Of a stretch of DNA of 64,000 bases, positions 42,755-51,739 are shown one piece after another. Source of the stretch: Deltaproteobacteria bacterium (GTDB lineage: Bacteria > Desulfobacterota > DSM-4660 > Desulfatiglandales > Desulfatiglandaceae). The stretch is from the NCBI GenBank assembly GCA_021737785.1, contig JAIPDI010000001.1, positions 62,001 through 126,000 of the forward strand, in the 5' to 3' direction. Every line of letters starts with the position of its first letter. Position 1 is the stretch's first letter. The position numbers and the translations under genes were made by a program. The notes under the pieces were generated by a model. The model searched no databases. It saw only the letters and a list, made by a program, of their open reading frames with translations, and was not told the DNA's origin.

Positions 42755-45397
42755 ATGTTCAGACTCCTTTGGAAATGGCTGAATGTCTACGAAGATGAGG
42801 CGGCGCTTTTTCTTTGGGCGGCCTTCCTCCTCTTCATCATCCACGTGGGGAATATTCTTTTCACCAACACCGCGGAGACGGCCTTTCTCAAACGCTACGG
42901 AGTTCAGTATCTCCCTGTCATGTACATGATCAATGCGGCGGTCACCTTTTTTGTCATGGGGATGCTCACCGGCGCCATGGCCCGTATGCCGGACAGCCGG
43001 CTCCTGTCGTATATGCTGGTGGGGAGCGGGGGACTGGTGGGGGCACTCAGGTTTACGATCCCCCTGGGCCACGACATCATCTATCCGGTTCTGTTCCTCT
43101 TGAAGTCCCAGCTTGAGGTCCTCCTGGCCGTGGTCTTCTGGAACATGGCCAATGATCTCTTGACCACCCGTCAATCCAAGCGGCTCTTTCCGCTCTTGAC
43201 CGCAGGAGGGGTGATCGGCGCCATCTTGGGAAGCTTTGCCACGTCGCCCCTGGCCCGACTTGTTCGCATGGACAACCTGCTCCTGGCCTATTTGGCCATC
43301 TCCTTGATAGGAGCGGCCGTGGCCCGTCTCATGGGACACCTCTATCCCACGTTGCTGGTGCAGGACCCGGCGGCCGTGAAAAACGGAAAGGCGGCCAGCC
43401 GCAGCAACATGATTCAAGAGTTCAAGAAGATCCTCCCCTTGGTGAAAGAATCCACCCTGGTTCGGGTCCTCATCGCCCTGTCCCTCATGGCCAACATCGT
43501 GATTACCATCATCAATTACCAGTTCAATTTCGCCGTGAATGCAAGCTTCGCCACCGAAGTCGGAATGATCCACTTCTTTGCGGTATTCAGGGGGTTCCTC
43601 AACATCATCAGCCTGGTGCTCCTTCTTTTTGTTGGGAGGCTCTATGGCAGATGGGGCCTTCCCGTTGCCCTCATGATCCACCCCTTCAACTACGTCATCG
43701 CCTTTCTGGCCCTCCTCTTCCGATTTGACATCTATTCGGCCATGTATGCCCGGATATCCACCAATGTCCTTCGGACTACCATCAACGCCCCGGCCATGGC
43801 CGTGTTGATGGGGCTGTTTCACTCCTCCCAACGGGCCGTGGTCAGGCCCTTCCTTCGCGGAACCGTGGTCCGGATCGGTACCCTGGTGGGATCCGGGCTG
43901 ATTTTGCTCCTGGGGGGCGTGTTTCATCCCAGGTATCTTTCCATCATTGCGCTTTTCTGTATGGGGATATGGCTGGCCTATGACGTCATCCTTAAACAGC
44001 AGTATCCCAACATCCTTCTGAACCTCATCTCCCGGAAACTACTCGACCTGAAGTCCCTGGAGCAAAAGGAAATCGTTCAGGTCTTCAAAGACAAAAGAAT
44101 GCAGGCACGGTTGCGCGACCTGTTTCTATCCTCCCGGGGAAAAGACGCCCTGTGGTACGGCGCGCTCCTGAGAAACCAGGATATACCTGATGTTGACAAT
44201 GTCCTCCTGACCGTGCTGAAGCGGGAGGACGACCAGATCCGGATTGGTCTCTTGGACCTCCTGTCGGATCGGGCAGGGAGCGCGGCCATCCCCATCTTCA
44301 GGGAACTGGCAGATCCCGGCAGGCCCTATCTGATGGTGGCCATGGCAAAGGCGGCCCGCCGGTTCCCCCCTCAAGTCAGCCGGGACTTCTACAACGAGCT
44401 CTTCAACACCGTTCAAGAGCCGGAAGCAAGGGGCTATGCCCTGGCCGGCCTCTATGACGAGGCCCCCAACCGGTACCAAGAGATCATTCGATCGTTTCTT
44501 TATTCGAACATGCCCGAGGAAAGGTGGGCCGGCGTGATCGCGGCCGGTGAGTCCGGGAATGAAGCGTTTGCAGATACCCTTCGGGAGAGGCTCGGTGCAG
44601 AAGCGGATCAGAGGACCCTCTGCGCCCTCTTTCGGGCGCTTCGCCAGTTGAAAAACGCCCGGCTCAACAGCATCGTATCTCCCTATCTCTCCCATTCATC
44701 GGAGACGATCCGGATGGGGGCACTCGAGGCCTTCGAGATCCAGGGTGACGAGGACCTTCGCAGGGTTATCGGCCTTATGGGAGACCCTGTCCCGGAAATC
44801 GGCGCAAGGGCCATGGAAATGATCCAAGCCAGCGCCTATCAAAACCCCGCGGTCCTGGTGAAATCCCTCAATATCCCCAGCCGTAAGGTGAGAGAGGGGC
44901 TTTTCCGCGTCCTTGAAACGCTCGATATCAAGGCCCTTGATGTCTACCGGTTCGCCCGGACACAGCTCAAAAAGGCCTATTCCTGCCTCCTCGAAAAAGA
45001 GGCCCTGAAGGCGCTTCTTGAGAGCCCGGAGCGGGACCTGCTCATGGATCACTTGATCCAGGAGGGAAAGACCAGAATCGAAAACGTCCTTCGCGTCCTT
45101 TCCATTCAGGACACCTCGGGCCGAATCCGGGTCATATGGAGAGGCCTTTCTTCCTCTGACGCGCGGCAGCGATCCAATGGCATCGAGGCCTTGACCCATG
45201 TGGCGGACAGGGCCCTCACGACGATCCTGATACCGGTCGTGGAGGACCTGCGGCTGGCAGAAAAACTGAAAGCCGGTAGAAAGACCTTCGCGTTCCCGGA
45301 ATTCAGAGAAAAGCCATCCTTGATGGCCCATCTCATGGCAAAAGGCGACTGGGTGACCAGTCAGTTGGCCCTGTCTTTGGCGGCAAAAAGGGTGTGA
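42755..45397 (+). CDS. Npt/Tlc-type nucleotide transporter with HEAT-like repeats
   Basis: An 880-residue membrane protein. Residues 1-430 have about twelve membrane helices of the ATP/ADP-exchange or MFS-like fold (AALFLWAAFLLFIIHVGNIL, PVMYMINAAVTFFVMGMLTG, AVVFWNMANDLLTTRQSKRL with FPLLTAGGVIGAILGSF). Residues 450-880 form HEAT-like helical repeats (IPIFRELADPGRPYLMVAMA, ETIRMGALEAFEIQGDEDLR). Related bacterial proteins carry a cyclic-nucleotide-binding domain at the C-terminus; here that part is encoded downstream in shifted frames (45402-46022), and the gene may be one longer gene broken by indels. Substrate is unknown: bacterial members are not proven nucleotide exchangers. Start 42755 has a modest CAGGG site. 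Confidence 0.8.
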   Translation: MFRLLWKWLNVYEDEAALFLWAAFLLFIIHVGNILFTNTAETAFLKRYGVQYLPVMYMINAAVTFFVMGMLTGAMARMPDSRLLSYMLVGSGGLVGALRFTIPLGHDIIYPVLFLLKSQLEVLLAVVFWNMANDLLTTRQSKRLFPLLTAGGVIGAILGSFATSPLARLVRMDNLLLAYLAISLIGAAVARLMGHLYPTLLVQDPAAVKNGKAASRSNMIQEFKKILPLVKESTLVRVLIALSLMANIVITIINYQFNFAVNASFATEVGMIHFFAVFRGFLNIISLVLLLFVGRLYGRWGLPVALMIHPFNYVIAFLALLFRFDIYSAMYARISTNVLRTTINAPAMAVLMGLFHSSQRAVVRPFLRGTVVRIGTLVGSGLILLLGGVFHPRYLSIIALFCMGIWLAYDVILKQQYPNILLNLISRKLLDLKSLEQKEIVQVFKDKRMQARLRDLFLSSRGKDALWYGALLRNQDIPDVDNVLLTVLKREDDQIRIGLLDLLSDRAGSAAIPIFRELADPGRPYLMVAMAKAARRFPPQVSRDFYNELFNTVQEPEARGYALAGLYDEAPNRYQEIIRSFLYSNMPEERWAGVIAAGESGNEAFADTLRERLGAEADQRTLCALFRALRQLKNARLNSIVSPYLSHSSETIRMGALEAFEIQGDEDLRRVIGLMGDPVPEIGARAMEMIQASAYQNPAVLVKSLNIPSRKVREGLFRVLETLDIKALDVYRFARTQLKKAYSCLLEKEALKALLESPERDLLMDHLIQEGKTRIENVLRVLSIQDTSGRIRVIWRGLSSSDARQRSNGIEALTHVADRALTTILIPVVEDLRLAEKLKAGRKTFAFPEFREKPSLMAHLMAKGDWVTSQLALSLAAKRV

Positions 45398-45401
45398 AGG
45401 G

Positions 45402-46022
45402 ATGGATCCAAAAGCCCTTACAGCCCTTGCGGCCTCTGAAAATCCGTGGGTCAGCAAGAGCGCGCTCAGGTGTCTGCATGCCTCAAATCCTGAAAGAGGC
45501 GTCAAGCCAACCGACCAACCGATGAAATCGATCCGGGTCTACGGATGCTCCATCTCAAAAAAGTCGGCATCTTCCAGGGACTCTCTGTGGGTGAACTTGC
45601 CGCTATCGGGATCATGTGCAAGGTGGTATCATACGGAGCAGAGGAGGTCGTGATCCGTGAGGGCGAACCAGGGGATACCCTGTATCTCATTTTTGAGGGA
45701 GACGTCTCTGTGATCAAGGGGGAAGGTCTGGAAAAGTGCAGCGAGATTGCTGTCATGACCGCCGGGGACTACTTTGGGGAGATGGCGTTAATCGATGACG
45801 CGCCCCGGTCGGCAACTGTAAAAACCAAAACCAAGGCCCGTTTCATGATCCTGACCAAGCGCGACTTTGGCCGCATCGCACGCGAACACCCCCCCCATCG
45901 GCCTCAACATCTGCAAGGCGCTGAGCCGAAGGATACGAGACCTGCACGGAAAGCTTGGGCAACCGGAAAAAGTGTCCGGCGAAGGTCAGGAGACCAAGTG
46001 CCCGCTCGATAATCCGTCTTGA
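45402..46022 (+). pseudogene. cyclic-nucleotide-binding C-terminal part of the Npt-type transporter, frameshifted
   Basis: Three frames must be joined. From 45402, MDPKALTALAASENPWVSKS continues the HEAT repeat; near 45490-45515 the frame changes to PTDEIDPGLRMLHLKKVGIF, which runs through the cNMP-binding domain (VIREGEPGDTLYLIFEGDVS, AGDYFGEMALIDDAPRSATV with the FGE-x-A-L and R-S-A phosphate-binding cassette). At a run of eight C (45889-45896) the natural continuation, IGLNICKALSRRIRDLHGKL, needs one base fewer, ending at TGA 46020-46022. If the frames are real, a separate cNBD protein from ATG 45545 to 46012 could still be made. The C-run suggests either an error-prone or a variable site. 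Confidence 0.6.
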
Positions 46023-46236
46023 CAACCGGAGAACCCCTGATATACCATTCCCGGTCAATGACCCTGACGATCCAAAACCCAAATCATTCCGCACAGGGAG
46101 CCCCCGGTAACAGCACAAACAGACATGGCTTCACGGGCGGGCTCGGAATCTAATCGTGATGTTATTCCAGGTCACCCTTTTCAGGGGAGCTCGCTCAAAA
46201 GACCCGCCCTTGGTTCAAACTTAAGGAGAAGGGATT

Positions 46237-48030
46237 ATGTGGAACACCGTGAGCAAAGGCGCGTCAGCGGTGGAACCGGCAGTCAAGCAGTACCTCCCCC
46301 CCTGCCAGGAGCAATGTCCCATCAACGAAGACATCCAGCGGACCAACGTCCTGATTTCCCTCCTCCCCAAGGACCCTGCGAAGGCTGCTCCGGGCATTCT
46401 CCAGATCGGAGACTATCTCTACGAAAAGAACCCCTTCTTTGCGGTTTGCGGCTATGTCTGCGGCCTCTGTGAACTGGAATGCAACTACCACGCCAAGGGC
46501 GGCGCCATCAAGAGAAGGCTTCTCAAACGCTTCATCTCCGACACGTATATACCTTATCTCGAGACGCGGGACGAATGGAGCCTGATCAAGCACAAGGAGA
46601 ATGTGGCTATCGTGGGCGGAGGCCCGGCAGGGCTCATGGCCGGCTATGAGCTCAGCAGGCGCGGATACCGCGTGACCATCTTCGAGGCATCGGATCGCCT
46701 TGGGGGGGCCCTCTGGCTCATCCCCCGCTACAGGCTGCCGGAACGGGTGCTGATGTCCACGCTGGAGGGCCTGGTACGGATGGTCGGCATGGACGTCAAA
46801 TACAACACGCGGATCGGTCAGGGGAAGTGGACCCTGGACAGGCTGCAAAACGAGGGATTCAAGGCCGTCTTCATTGCGCAGGGGACTCCCACCCCCCGGA
46901 CCCTGACCTTTGGGGGGGAACAGGTGGAAGGCCAAGACCTTTCGGGCGTCATGTACGGCCATACCTTTCTGTATGAGGTCAGTCACGGCAACATCCGCCC
47001 CGATTATTTCAAGGGCAAAAAGATCCTGGTGATCGGTGGCGGAAACGTGGCCTTTGACGTGGCAAGAACGGCCCGAAGACTGGGTGGGGAGACCACGGTT
47101 GTGGCCCTCGAATGCGAGGACAAGACCTCCCACAACGGCATCCCTGCGGACGTGGAGGAGATCCGAGGGGCCTGGGAGGAGGGGATCCGGATTGTCTATT
47201 CGAGAGGCGTTCAGCGAATCATCGGCGAGGGAGAGCGCATGAAGCGGATCGAATGCCCTAAGTGTCTTCGGGTCTACGACGAAAAGGGCTTCGACCCAAA
47301 GTTCGATCCGGAGGACACGATGGTCTTGGATGGGGATGTCCTCATCGTCACGGTGGGTCAGGGCCCGGATTGGACGGCCCTTCAGCGCGAAGGCCTCGTG
47401 GACGAACACGGAAGGCTGGCCGTGGACCCCTTGACCCTACAGAGCCGGAACAAGGACTGGGTCTTTGTGGGAGGCGACCTCCTCAAGATCGGATTCATGG
47501 TGGAGGCCATGCAGGATGGACTGACGGCCGCTGAATCCATCGAACGTCATCTTCAGGATCGTGATATGACCGAGGGAAGAAAGCGCCTTTTCGAGGTCCA
47601 GGACATCCCCCTGAGGCGGCATTACTTGTCCGAGCCCGAGGTCGTCTGGATTCCCCCTGAAAAACGGATGCACTTCCAGCTATTCGAGCGGGGGTTCACC
47701 CTGAAGGAGGCCATCGAGGAGGCCCATCGCTGTCTTGCCTGCGGTCCCTGCATTGCCTGCAAGGCCTGCGTGTCCATCGGGCTCAGGGAGTTCCTTAACC
47801 CGGTGGAGGTCCTGACGGATCGTTGCTGCGGGTGCGGCATCTGCGTGTCGGCCTGTTTCTACAGCGCCATCCAGCTCAAGGACGTGGAGATGGGACGCAT
47901 CTCCATTACAGACCCTTTCAAGTGCAAGTCCTGCGGGATGTGTGTGTCGGCCTGTCCTTCGGATGCCAGGGAACTTAAAGACGATCCCCTGGAGGGGATG
48001 CTGCAAACAACCTACGGCCGGCTATCGTGA
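46237..48030 (+). CDS. FAD-dependent NAD(P)H oxidoreductase of the GltD type with added ferredoxin domains
   Basis: A 597-residue cytoplasmic protein. The N-terminal iron-sulfur domain (CQEQCPINEDIQ, VCGYVCGLCELEC) is of the glutamate-synthase small-subunit type, then FAD-binding VAIVGGGPAGLMAGYELSRR (about 123), then NAD(P)-binding ILVIGGGNVAFDVARTARRL (about 265), and at the C-terminus CLACGPCIACKACVS, CCGCGICVSACFYSA and CKSCGMCVSACPSDA, giving ferredoxin-type [4Fe-4S] clusters. It overlaps or abuts genes for MvhD and a [NiFe]-hydrogenase, so it probably replaces HdrA as the flavin unit, linking H2 to NAD(P)H and ferredoxin or a thiol acceptor. The first of the hydrogenase operon. Confidence 0.88.
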   Translation: MWNTVSKGASAVEPAVKQYLPPCQEQCPINEDIQRTNVLISLLPKDPAKAAPGILQIGDYLYEKNPFFAVCGYVCGLCELECNYHAKGGAIKRRLLKRFISDTYIPYLETRDEWSLIKHKENVAIVGGGPAGLMAGYELSRRGYRVTIFEASDRLGGALWLIPRYRLPERVLMSTLEGLVRMVGMDVKYNTRIGQGKWTLDRLQNEGFKAVFIAQGTPTPRTLTFGGEQVEGQDLSGVMYGHTFLYEVSHGNIRPDYFKGKKILVIGGGNVAFDVARTARRLGGETTVVALECEDKTSHNGIPADVEEIRGAWEEGIRIVYSRGVQRIIGEGERMKRIECPKCLRVYDEKGFDPKFDPEDTMVLDGDVLIVTVGQGPDWTALQREGLVDEHGRLAVDPLTLQSRNKDWVFVGGDLLKIGFMVEAMQDGLTAAESIERHLQDRDMTEGRKRLFEVQDIPLRRHYLSEPEVVWIPPEKRMHFQLFERGFTLKEAIEEAHRCLACGPCIACKACVSIGLREFLNPVEVLTDRCCGCGICVSACFYSAIQLKDVEMGRISITDPFKCKSCGMCVSACPSDARELKDDPLEGMLQTTYGRLS

Positions 48031-48050
48031 CCAGCGCAAGGAGCGACCCG

Positions 48051-48449
48051 ATGGGCTACGACCCGAAACTCGTATGTTTTTCGTGCAAGTTCGGCTGGGG
48101 GTATCTCATGGATCTGAATGCCCTGAGAGAGGAGGCGGCCTTCCTCACTCCTGTGGAGTGCAGCGGGAGGCTGGATGCACTTCACCTGCTCAAGGCGTTC
48201 AAGGAGGGGGCGGACGGAATCCTGATCCTTGCCTGCGAGGAAGGGCATTGCCACTTCCAGGAAGGAAACTTCCGAACCCTCAAGATGCTGTATCTCTTGA
48301 GAGATGTTCTCCAGGCACACGGCATCGAAAAAGAAAGGGTGAGAATTGAGTTTTCCCTGGATCCGGAAGGCCGAAAGATCCGGGAGCGCATCGCCCGAAT
48401 GAAGGAATCTCTCTCAGCGCTGGGTCCCGTGAACAGGACCTTGCTGTAG
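48051..48449 (+). CDS. MvhD-like hydrogenase delta (iron-sulfur) subunit
   Basis: A 132-residue cytoplasmic protein: MGYDPKLVCFSCKFGWGYLM, VECSGRLDALHLLKAFKEGA and ILACEEGHCHFQEGNFR are the cysteine-rich MvhD motifs that bind a [2Fe-2S] cluster and pass electrons between hydrogenase and the flavin protein. ATG 48051 is preferred to GTG 48027 because AAGGAG lies seven bases upstream. Located between the flavin oxidoreductase and the hydrogenase small subunit, as in Mvh operons. Confidence 0.88.
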   Translation: MGYDPKLVCFSCKFGWGYLMDLNALREEAAFLTPVECSGRLDALHLLKAFKEGADGILILACEEGHCHFQEGNFRTLKMLYLLRDVLQAHGIEKERVRIEFSLDPEGRKIRERIARMKESLSALGPVNRTLL

Positions 48450-48464
48450 GGGCAGGAGGTCGGA

Positions 48465-49457
48465 ATGGGAGAAAAACCAAAGGTTGCCATCTGCTGGCTC
48501 GGGGCCTGCGGAGGCTGCGATGAGGCCATTGTCGATCTGAACGAGGGCCTGCTGGATGTGGCCGAGGCCGTTTCCATTGAACTCTGGCCCGTGGCCATGG
48601 ACTTCAAGTATGATCATCTGGCGGCCTTCGGGAAAGACGACATCGCGGTGGGACTTGTGAGCGGCCATGTGAGGAACTCCGAACATGAGGAGGTGGCGCA
48701 TCTCTTGAGGGACCGATGCAGAATCGTCATTGCGCTTGGAACCTGCGCCTGCTTCGGGGGAACCCCAGGCCTTGCCAATCTCTTTCCCAGAGAGGAGATC
48801 CTCGATGCGGTCTATTTGAAGTCCCCCGGTGTGGTCAATCCGGATGGGCGGATCCCGCAGGTTGAGACCCTGTGGGAAGGAGAGATCCTCCACCTCCCCG
48901 CGTTCTTCGATCATGTCTACGCCCTGAATCAGGTTGTTGATGTGGATTTTTACATTCCGGGATGCCCGCCCCCTTCGGAGCTCATCCGGAACGGGGTCCG
49001 GGCCGTCCTGACAGATGATCTGCCGCCAAAGGGGTCCACCCTCGCCCCGCGTAAAGCCCTCTGTGAAACCTGCCCCAGGAACAAGACCAAGCCGATGCGA
49101 TTGGAAATCCACGGGCCCATCCGGCGCATCCATGAGGTGGAGGCAGACCCGGAGATCTGCTTCCTGGCAGAGGGGATCCTGTGCATGGGCCCTGCCACCC
49201 GGACCGGGTGCGGCGAGACCTGCATCCGCACCAATACCCCCTGTCGGGGCTGCTTCGGACCTGTTCCCGGCGTCGCCGATCCAGGCTCCCGGTTTATCTC
49301 ATCCCTCGCCGCGCTCCTCAAGGTCGGGACCGCAGGGGATCCCGATACTGTCATGGCCTCCATCGGCGACCCGGTGGGGTATCTCTACCGGTTTACCCAC
49401 CCCATATCCACCCTGGGGGTGAGACGCTTGAGCAAACCAACAAAGGAGATCCCATGA
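48465..49457 (+). CDS. [NiFe]-hydrogenase small subunit, group 3 (MvhG-like)
   Basis: A 330-residue cytoplasmic protein without Tat signal. VAICWLGACGGCDEAIVDLN holds the proximal-cluster cysteines (C10, C15, C18 region), ALGTCACFGGTPGLANLF and DFYIPGCPPPSELI the remaining ones, and the C-terminal part (LCETCPRN, CFLAEGILCMGPATRTGCGE, CRGCFGPV) the medial and distal clusters. This matches the F420-non-reducing/methyl-viologen hydrogenase type. GGCAGGAGG precedes the ATG. It overlaps the large-subunit gene by four bases (ATGA). Confidence 0.92.
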   Translation: MGEKPKVAICWLGACGGCDEAIVDLNEGLLDVAEAVSIELWPVAMDFKYDHLAAFGKDDIAVGLVSGHVRNSEHEEVAHLLRDRCRIVIALGTCACFGGTPGLANLFPREEILDAVYLKSPGVVNPDGRIPQVETLWEGEILHLPAFFDHVYALNQVVDVDFYIPGCPPPSELIRNGVRAVLTDDLPPKGSTLAPRKALCETCPRNKTKPMRLEIHGPIRRIHEVEADPEICFLAEGILCMGPATRTGCGETCIRTNTPCRGCFGPVPGVADPGSRFISSLAALLKVGTAGDPDTVMASIGDPVGYLYRFTHPISTLGVRRLSKPTKEIP

Positions 49458-50917
49458 CCCAGAGGATCACTATCAATCCCGTAACAAGGATCGAGGGACA
49501 CGGAAGGATCGAGATTTTTCTGGACGATCAGGGGGAAGTCCGGGACGCCTTCTGGCAGGTTGTTGAGCTGAGGGGCTTCGAGAGGTTTTGCGTGGGAAGG
49601 CCTGCGGAAGAGATGACGCGGATCGCCCCCAATATCTGCGGGGTCTGCCCCTCGGCCCATCACATGGCTGCGACAAAGGCACTGGACGCCCTCTACAGCG
49701 TCGAGCCCACTCCCACCGCAAGGCTCCTGCGTGAACTGGAATTCAATGCATTTTTTATTGAAGACCATTTCATCCATTTCTTCTTCCTCGCCGCCCCTGA
49801 CTTCATCCTGGGACCGGACGCCGACCCATCGGAGCGAAACATCCTCGGGGTGATCGGGAAGGTGGGAAAAGAGATCGGATTGAAGGTCATTGACATCCGG
49901 AAGCGGAACCGCGACATCATCCGGCTCCTCTTCGGCAAGGCCCCCCATCCTGAGGGCGGGCTCCCCGGGGGCGTGCCGCGGGGGATTGCCGAGGAGGATC
50001 GAAAAGGCCTCATCGCCACGGCCGATGACTCGGTGGCCTTGGCCCTTTTTGCCCTCGATCTGTTCAAAAAGGAGGTCCTTGGGCAAAAGGCCTTGAAGGA
50101 CCTCATCCTCAGCGAGGCCTATGCCCTCAAGGCCTATTCCATGGCCCTTGTGGATGGAAACGATTGCGTGACCTTCTACGACGGGACCGTCAAGGTCGTC
50201 GCGCCCGATGGAAAGGAGTTTGTGCGGTTTCATCCTAGGGACTATCTGGCGCATATCGCGGAATGGGTGGAGCCGTGGACCACGGTCAAGTTCTGCTTTC
50301 TGAGGCAATTGGGCTGGAAGGGACTGGTGGAAGGGGAGGAGACTTCCCTGTACCGGGTGGCCCCTCTGGCCAGACTTAATGTAGCGGGCGGCATGGCGAC
50401 CCCCCTCGCTCAAAAGGAGTACGAGTTCTTTTTCGATACCCTCGGAGGGAGACCTGCACCCCATACCCTGGCCATGCACTGGGCAAGGCTCATCTGCGCG
50501 CTTCAGGCCGCAGAGCGTAACCGGGACATCGTGAGGGATCCCCTGCTGACAAGCAGGGACCTCCGAAACATGGACCTCAAGCTGGTACGCACAGGCGTAG
50601 GCTGCGTGGAGGCCCCCCGAGGGACCCTTTTCCACCATTATGAGACAGATGAACGGGGCATCCTGACACGGGTCAACCTCATTGTGGCAACCCAGAACAA
50701 CGCAGGCCCCATCTGCCTCTCCGTCAAGAAGGCGGCTAAGGCCTTTGTTCGGGGGCCGGAGGTGAAGGAGGGGTTCCTCAACAGGGTGGAGATGGCCTTC
50801 CGCGCCTATGACCCCTGCCTGGCCTGCGCGACGCACTCCCTTCCCGGAAGGATCCCCTTTGTGGTGAACCTGAGAGACCCTTCCGGAGAGATCATCCGGA
50901 CCCTTGGGCGTGAATGA
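49454..50917 (+). CDS. [NiFe]-hydrogenase large subunit, group 3 (MvhA-like)
   Basis: A 487-residue cytoplasmic protein. Nickel ligands are C62 and C65 in APNICGVCPSAH (L1) and C455 and C458 in DPCLACATH (L2). After H461 there is a 26-residue tail, the part removed by the maturation protease, whose gene follows directly. RIEGHGRIEIFLDDQG is the N-terminal signature. AAAGGAG lies upstream. The enzyme exchanges H2 with the small subunit clusters and from there MvhD and the flavin oxidoreductase at 46237. No hdrA, hdrB or hdrC is in the window. Confidence 0.94.
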   Translation: MTQRITINPVTRIEGHGRIEIFLDDQGEVRDAFWQVVELRGFERFCVGRPAEEMTRIAPNICGVCPSAHHMAATKALDALYSVEPTPTARLLRELEFNAFFIEDHFIHFFFLAAPDFILGPDADPSERNILGVIGKVGKEIGLKVIDIRKRNRDIIRLLFGKAPHPEGGLPGGVPRGIAEEDRKGLIATADDSVALALFALDLFKKEVLGQKALKDLILSEAYALKAYSMALVDGNDCVTFYDGTVKVVAPDGKEFVRFHPRDYLAHIAEWVEPWTTVKFCFLRQLGWKGLVEGEETSLYRVAPLARLNVAGGMATPLAQKEYEFFFDTLGGRPAPHTLAMHWARLICALQAAERNRDIVRDPLLTSRDLRNMDLKLVRTGVGCVEAPRGTLFHHYETDERGILTRVNLIVATQNNAGPICLSVKKAAKAFVRGPEVKEGFLNRVEMAFRAYDPCLACATHSLPGRIPFVVNLRDPSGEIIRTLGRE

Positions 50918-51377
50918 GACCTGGGAAGGTCTGATCATCATCGGCATGGGGAATCCCCTTCTCTCCGATGACGGGGTAGGCCTCCATGCGGCGAGGGCAC
51001 TGGGGAGATCCTTTCCCGGCGCTGCGGTGCATATGACGCCGATGGTGGGGATGGACATCCTCGAACTCATTGTGGATTACGACAGCCTGTGCCTCGTGGA
51101 TGCCATGACCACCGGAGAGTTCCCGCTCGGGGCCGTAAGCCGTTTTCGTCCCACCGGACAGGGTCTTCATCTCTCCTCTTCTCACGGCCCGGACCTGGAG
51201 GGCCTCCTTTCTCTGGGGAAGACTCTGGGCCTGAACATCCCCCGAGTCATCCTGACCTACGGCATCGAAATCGGCAGGGAAATCCCCTATGGGGAGGAGC
51301 TCACTCCGGAACTCCAAAAATGTTTCAACGGCGCAGTCGCAAAAATCGCAGCGGATATGCGCACCACCCTCTGTTAA
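50904..51377 (+). CDS. hydrogenase maturation protease (HyaD/HycI family)
   Basis: A 157-residue protein: IIGMGNPLLSDDGVGLHAAR is the family start with the nickel-sensing D (near residue 22), DSLCLVDAMTTGEFPLGAVS contains the second acidic residue, and SSSHGPDLEGLL the histidine ligand H. It clips the C-terminal tail from the large subunit after nickel insertion. It starts with TTG 50904 or GTG 50910, overlapping the large-subunit gene by 14 or 8 bases, so the two are coupled. Confidence 0.9.
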   Translation: MGVNETWEGLIIIGMGNPLLSDDGVGLHAARALGRSFPGAAVHMTPMVGMDILELIVDYDSLCLVDAMTTGEFPLGAVSRFRPTGQGLHLSSSHGPDLEGLLSLGKTLGLNIPRVILTYGIEIGREIPYGEELTPELQKCFNGAVAKIAADMRTTLC

Positions 51378-51407
51378 GAGGCGCTCCGTAGGCCCGGAAA
51401 CCGGAGG

Positions 51408-51620
51408 CGGCGGGAAGACTGGCACGCGGCGTGGCCCACGACTTCAACAATCTCCTGTCCGTGATCCCGGGCTATGGGGAGATGGCGCTGGAAGATCTCC
51501 GGGCGGATTATCCCCGCATCGCTTGACGCATATTCGCGATGCAGGGAACAGGGTCGGGAACCTGACGCGGCAGTTCCTGGCCTTCAGCCGCAAACAGGTC
51601 CACGAGACGCAGTCGGTGAG
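51408..51620 (+). pseudogene. histidine-kinase dimerisation-domain fragment
   Basis: One frame gives [20 protein letters not shown], the HisKA H-box of hybrid PAS kinases (usually [11 protein letters not shown]), ending in a stop at 51525. A second frame continues HIRDAGNRVGNLTRQFLAFS then RKQVHE, the end of the same domain. Nothing upstream (sensor) or downstream (ATPase) remains. It is a frameshifted fragment directly after the hydrogenase operon. Confidence 0.7.
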
Positions 51621-51739
51621 GTCAACGGTCGCCCTGAGGTTGGCAAAAGATGCCGCAGTTCGCAAGATGCCGGGGTGCGGAACAGGGGGAACAGCCTTTG
51701 TTCACTTTTCAATTCTTCATTCTCAATGACCGGTGACTT

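Noticed and set aside
42500-43927. Leftward 475-codon frame opposite the nucleotide transporter
   Set aside because: The product is dominated by H, G, Q and D and has no hydrophobic core; complementary strand of membrane-protein codons.
49385-51070. Leftward 561-codon frame opposite the hydrogenase large subunit
   Set aside because: Antisense to an unmistakable [NiFe]-hydrogenase gene; no domain pattern.
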